From the NCBI GenBank assembly GCA_030524805.1, contig JAUNFY010000021.1, forward strand, positions 1-37,323: a DNA stretch of 37,323 bases. The letters run 5' to 3'. Origin of the DNA: Bacteroidales bacterium. GTDB taxonomy: Bacteria; Bacteroidota; Bacteroidia; Bacteroidales; Muribaculaceae. The translations under genes and the position numbers were made by a program. Positions 34,225 to 37,323 of the stretch are shown one piece after another; position 1 is the first letter of the stretch; each line of letters opens with the position of its first letter. The notes beneath the pieces were generated by a model. The model had not been told where the DNA came from. It did no database searches and saw only the letters and a program-made list of their open reading frames with translations.

Positions 34225-35172
34225 TCACAACGCAGAGAGGCGCACCGAGTCAGGCGTGACACTCAGCTGCACCTCCGCCCCTTCGATGAGCGGCACGTTG
34301 CAGTCGACATGCCCTACAGGAAAACCGAACGCCACCGGACATGAAATTTTCCAGTCGCGCAGTCTTTCGGCTATCATCCGGTACATGTCGTCGTAGTTGC
34401 GGTCGGAACGATATTCCGTAAACTGTCCCACTATTATACCCCTCGCCTTTGCGAGCACACCCTGCAGATGCAGTCGGTAGAGCATACGCTCCACGGCATA
34501 GATAGGTTCGGAAATGTCTTCGATGAAAAGAATAGCGTCGCGGCGCATGCACTCTCCCATCAGGTCGTAAGGCGTCGCGGCGAGTCCGTTCAAGACCGCC
34601 AGATTTCCTCCGAGCAACGTCCCCTCAGCCTCTCCGGCCACATTGTAGGGGTGAGGCTCCACATCGTAGGCGAAACGCGGCTCAGCGGCCTTCACGAGCG
34701 TTTTCAGCAACGCCCTGTAACCGGCCGCGCCACATTGCGGATTCTCCACCAACTGCTTTGCCATCCCGCCATGTATCGACGCCACGCCGCTCTTGAAAAG
34801 CAACGCATGCAGAGCCGACACATCGGAAAAACCGACAAGCCATTTCGGATGTGCCGCCATGAAGGCAGGGTCGAGATAGTCGAGCAGATGCACGCAACCG
34901 TAGCCGCCGCGCGCGCACAACACCATGTCCACATCGTCGCGCTCCCAGGCATCCCTGAAGTCGGCAACCCGCTGCTCAAGCGTAGCGGCATAGCTGCCAT
35001 CGGCATTCGCATCGAGAGCGGAAGGATACACCAGAAGCTCGCCCCCCGGAAAATCGCCCGTACTCTCACGGTAGAGCCGCACGAGCGACTCCACAATCTC
35101 CGGCTTTATACGGCTGGCCGGTCCGATCAGCGCCACCTTCGATTCTTTTCCAACCGGTTTCGGTATGATCAT
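34225..35172 (-). CDS. LD-carboxypeptidase (peptidase family S66)
   Basis: This 315-residue enzyme would remove the terminal D-Ala from tetrapeptide stems during murein recycling. The nucleophile is S116 in LVGFSDVSALH; the Glu-His pair is E218 (FIEDISEPIYAVERML) and H288 (GFPVGHVD). The N-terminal VALIGPASRI and the CARGGYGCVHLLDYLD stretch are typical. No signal peptide is present, consistent with a cytoplasmic LdcA; a MccF-like role cannot be excluded. It starts 1 bp after the radical SAM stop, so both are co-transcribed. Confidence 0.92.
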   Translation of the reverse strand: MIIPKPVGKESKVALIGPASRIKPEIVESLVRLYRESTGDFPGGELLVYPSALDANADGSYAATLEQRVADFRDAWERDDVDMVLCARGGYGCVHLLDYLDPAFMAAHPKWLVGFSDVSALHALLFKSGVASIHGGMAKQLVENPQCGAAGYRALLKTLVKAAEPRFAYDVEPHPYNVAGEAEGTLLGGNLAVLNGLAATPYDLMGECMRRDAILFIEDISEPIYAVERMLYRLHLQGVLAKARGIIVGQFTEYRSDRNYDDMYRMIAERLRDWKISCPVAFGFPVGHVDCNVPLIEGAEVQLSVTPDSVRLSAL

Positions 35173-35173
35173 G

Positions 35174-35962
35174 TCAGTTCACTTGTACTGGTATTCCTGT
35201 CGCTGATTCTATCCTTTCGCCTATCGTTCTCAGCTCCTCAAGAGGCACCTTCACGAGGTTTTCCTCCGGAGTGGTGCGATCGATGCTGTATAGCATTATC
35301 TCGCGCGGTTTTATGGCCTTGTAGGCCTCGATCAGCGCTTCCACTTCGGCATCCGTAGTGTTGTCGAGGGGCGCACCGTCATGGCTTCCGCGCAGCATCA
35401 TCGTCTGGATGATGCCCGTGCCCTCAAACTGCCGCAGGGCCTCCACCACCCTCCCGACGGTGAATTCCTTCGAGTTCGGTCGATCGATTAGGCGCATGGT
35501 CGCCTCTATGGCAGAGTCGAGTTTAAGGATATTGTTGTCCACCTTCTTCAGGGCATCCGCTACGCGGGGGTCGAAAATACGCGTAGAATTGGTGAGCACC
35601 GACACCTTTGCCTCCGGATAGAATTTGTCGCGCAAGGCGATGGTGTCGTCGATTATTTCCGGGAATTCCGGCGCGAGCGTAGGCTCGCCGTTGCCTGAGA
35701 ATGTTATCACGTCGAGCGGGTCGCCGGCGGCGTGCATTCCGCTCAGTTTGGCCTCGAGCGCGTCGCGCGTCTGCTGCCTGGTCGAGATTCCGGTGGTGCC
35801 GGCTCCCTGTGAGTTGTAGCCCGCCTCGCAATAGAGGCAGTCGAAGGTGCACACCTTGCCGTCGTCGGGCATCAGGTTGATACCCAGCGACACCCCCAGT
35901 CTGCGGCTATGGATAGGGCCGAAGACAGTGGAATGAAATAATACAGTCTGATCTTTTGACAT
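35174..35962 (-). CDS. Radical SAM protein
   Basis: This 262-residue protein has the radical SAM cluster motif CTFDCLYC (C38, C42, C45), the SAM-binding GNGEPTLAPEFPEI segment and a TIM-barrel-like pattern (VSVLTNSTRI, ILKLDSAIEATMRLIDRP). The opening FGPIHSRRLGVSLGINLMP is characteristic of a widespread uncharacterised radical SAM group related to the wybutosine/MoaA-like enzymes. No SPASM-type extra Cys motif is seen. Substrate is unknown. It is the first gene of a two-gene unit with the LD-carboxypeptidase. Confidence 0.85.
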   Translation of the reverse strand: MSKDQTVLFHSTVFGPIHSRRLGVSLGINLMPDDGKVCTFDCLYCEAGYNSQGAGTTGISTRQQTRDALEAKLSGMHAAGDPLDVITFSGNGEPTLAPEFPEIIDDTIALRDKFYPEAKVSVLTNSTRIFDPRVADALKKVDNNILKLDSAIEATMRLIDRPNSKEFTVGRVVEALRQFEGTGIIQTMMLRGSHDGAPLDNTTDAEVEALIEAYKAIKPREIMLYSIDRTTPEENLVKVPLEELRTIGERIESATGIPVQVN

Positions 35963-36092
35963 ATACCTGCGTCCCTGATGAGGACCTATAGTAAGAACAA
36001 CGCTCGCCCCGACTATGTTCCGCCCACCCCCACTTTAATCGCCCCGCCTCCGAAGTGCTGATCACGCTGCCGCCGCGGCATCTTCCCCATTA

Positions 36093-37238
36093 TCAGATAT
36101 CACGCACGTTGATTGCTGTCGGCGCAATCGTATCGCCGTCATAAATCACCGTTGCCTTCGAAGGCACCTGAAGTGTCTCGGCCAGACGTTTCATGTTGGA
36201 GGCATAGTCGCTGTGGAGGGTCTTGCCGGCCTTTATCTCATACAGGTCAATACTGCCATCGGCCGCCGGATTCACCACGTCAACTTCCATCCCGCTGTTC
36301 TGCCTGTAAAAACTATACGCCGGACGTTTACCCGCATTTGCACTCCTTTTCATCAGTTCCGCCACAGCCATATTCTCGAATATGGCGCCCCGCAACACAT
36401 TGTTCGCTATCGCGCCCGGTTCGGTTATCGACAGAAGGTTGCAGAGCAAACCCGTATCGTAGAAGTATATTTTCTTATTTTTTGTCAGACTTTTTGTCTG
36501 GTTGCTGTAGTAGGGCGGCAGTTCAAACACTATATACGAGGTCTGGAGCATCGACAGCCATTCAGCTATCGTCACCGACGACACTCCAACCTCCCGCGAC
36601 AATGCCGAGGCATTGAATTCCGATCCGACCCTGAGCGCGAGCATTCTCACGAATCTGTCAAATTTCACCAGATTGCCCACTCTCAGAAGATCGCGGAGAT
36701 CACGCTCCACGTAGGTGTCGTAATAATTGGTGTAGAACATATCCGCCGGTATCGAATTCGCAATCACGCCTGGATAGAAACCCCTGAACATCAGGCTGTC
36801 GGTCGGCAGCTCCTTCATCTCAGGCGACAGCTCGCTCATCGACAGGGGCAGAAGGGAGAAAACTGCCGTGCGCCCTGCGAGCGACTGACTCACGTTGTGC
36901 AGAAGGGAGAAATTGCTGCTTCCGGTCAGGATAAATTTTCGGCTTCGGTCTTCGTCTACTTTCACCTGTATCTCCGACAGCAGTTCCGGCACGTGCTGCA
37001 CCTCGTCGATGATGCACGTGTCGCCGAGGCCCGTCAGAAAGCCTTCCGGATCTGTCGCCGCTTGAGATCTCGTCGAGATATTTTCAAGATTTACGTATCT
37101 GAAATCGGGAAAAAGATGCCGGCATAATGTGCTTTTTCCTGATTGTCGCGGTCCCGTGATTGTCAACACAGGATAATATTTATATGCTTTCTCAATCGCC
37201 GGAGTGATTGCCCTATTGATAAAATTACTGGTTTCCAT
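36093..37238 (-). CDS. AAA ATPase with DUF4143 domain
   Basis: This 381-residue protein has an AAA_14-type ATPase part with Walker A GPRQSGKST (29-37) and Walker B CIIDEVQ (75-81), then ILTGSSNF. The second half is a DUF4143 region (KIYFYDTGLLCNLL, then GAIFENMAVAEL, then EVDVVN and YEIKAGKTL, a restriction-endonuclease-like E-x-K pattern). Such genes are mobile, multi-copy in Bacteroidales and of unknown role. It stands apart from its neighbours (130 bp to the radical SAM gene). Confidence 0.9.
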   Translation of the reverse strand: METSNFINRAITPAIEKAYKYYPVLTITGPRQSGKSTLCRHLFPDFRYVNLENISTRSQAATDPEGFLTGLGDTCIIDEVQHVPELLSEIQVKVDEDRSRKFILTGSSNFSLLHNVSQSLAGRTAVFSLLPLSMSELSPEMKELPTDSLMFRGFYPGVIANSIPADMFYTNYYDTYVERDLRDLLRVGNLVKFDRFVRMLALRVGSEFNASALSREVGVSSVTIAEWLSMLQTSYIVFELPPYYSNQTKSLTKNKKIYFYDTGLLCNLLSITEPGAIANNVLRGAIFENMAVAELMKRSANAGKRPAYSFYRQNSGMEVDVVNPAADGSIDLYEIKAGKTLHSDYASNMKRLAETLQVPSKATVIYDGDTIAPTAINVRDI

Positions 37239-37323
37239 ATTTTTACGCTATTAATCAATCTATATATGTTATAAAAATACACCGACTCTTAAAGTCCTAC
37301 TTTAAATATCTTAAAGGTGCACT
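37239..37323. other. AT-rich leader of the AAA/DUF4143 gene
   Basis: The right edge is AT-rich, with repeated CTTAAAG/CTTTAAA strings (37288-37317). No TAnnTTTG box is seen on the minus strand before the window ends. Confidence 0.4.

Noticed and set aside
36093-37238. AAA/DUF4143 gene as part of a defence island
   Set aside because: No companion defence genes are visible; single DUF4143 ATPases are common and scattered in Bacteroidales.

Overview
The window looks like chromosomal DNA from a GC-rich member of the Bacteroidales, most likely Muribaculaceae-like. The grounds are Bacteroidetes-type promoters (TTTG, 19-20 bp, TAnnTTTG) before several genes, few purine-rich ribosome binding sites, a fimbrillin-family lipoprotein, two secreted proteins with type IX secretion-like C-terminal tails, a 2-oxoacid:ferredoxin oxidoreductase, and a three-gene fumarate reductase. 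The family assignment is inference; order-level assignment is firmer.

Layout: 45-1124 (+) is a secreted endonuclease I facing a fimbrillin-like lipoprotein (1249-2355, -) across a shared terminator. Then come korAB (2839-5759, +), acpP-fabF (5962-7549, +) and a small LEA-like 11-mer repeat protein (7756-8145, +). The frdCAB operon (9666-13456, +) is bracketed by two paralogous REP-associated tyrosine transposase (RAYT) genes, both on the minus strand (8239-9181 and 15677-16648). Each RAYT carries an extra C-terminal region resembling the DprA/SMF (SLOG) fold, and each has a cluster of REP-like palindromes just upstream. Between frdB and the second RAYT lies a secreted repeat protein (13647-15476). 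It is followed by a near-perfect 111-bp copy of the frdB 3' end and terminator, so this gene appears to be a recent insertion or rearrangement.

From 16868 onward every gene is on the minus strand. Reading 5' to 3' from the right end, the genes are: an AAA/DUF4143 ATPase; a radical SAM protein with an LD-carboxypeptidase; ybeY; mnmG; apt; uvrC; a GlsB-like acyltransferase with a LegB-like dehydratase and an ATP-grasp enzyme; an OmpA-like/TPR lipoprotein; and nadB with a C-terminal processing protease and mfd. A perfect parS-type palindrome lies between mnmG and apt, and a 10-bp-period tandem array lies just upstream of uvrC.

How they work together: korAB and frdCAB serve anaerobic central metabolism (reductive 2-oxoacid chemistry and fumarate respiration). 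acpP-fabF is the fatty-acid synthesis core. uvrC and mfd belong to nucleotide excision repair. mnmG and ybeY act in tRNA and rRNA maturation, apt and nadB in nucleotide and NAD supply. The most unusual content is the duplicated RAYT-SLOG/REP system around frdCAB and the 111-bp duplication. No tRNA, rRNA, CRISPR array or complete insertion sequence was recognised.
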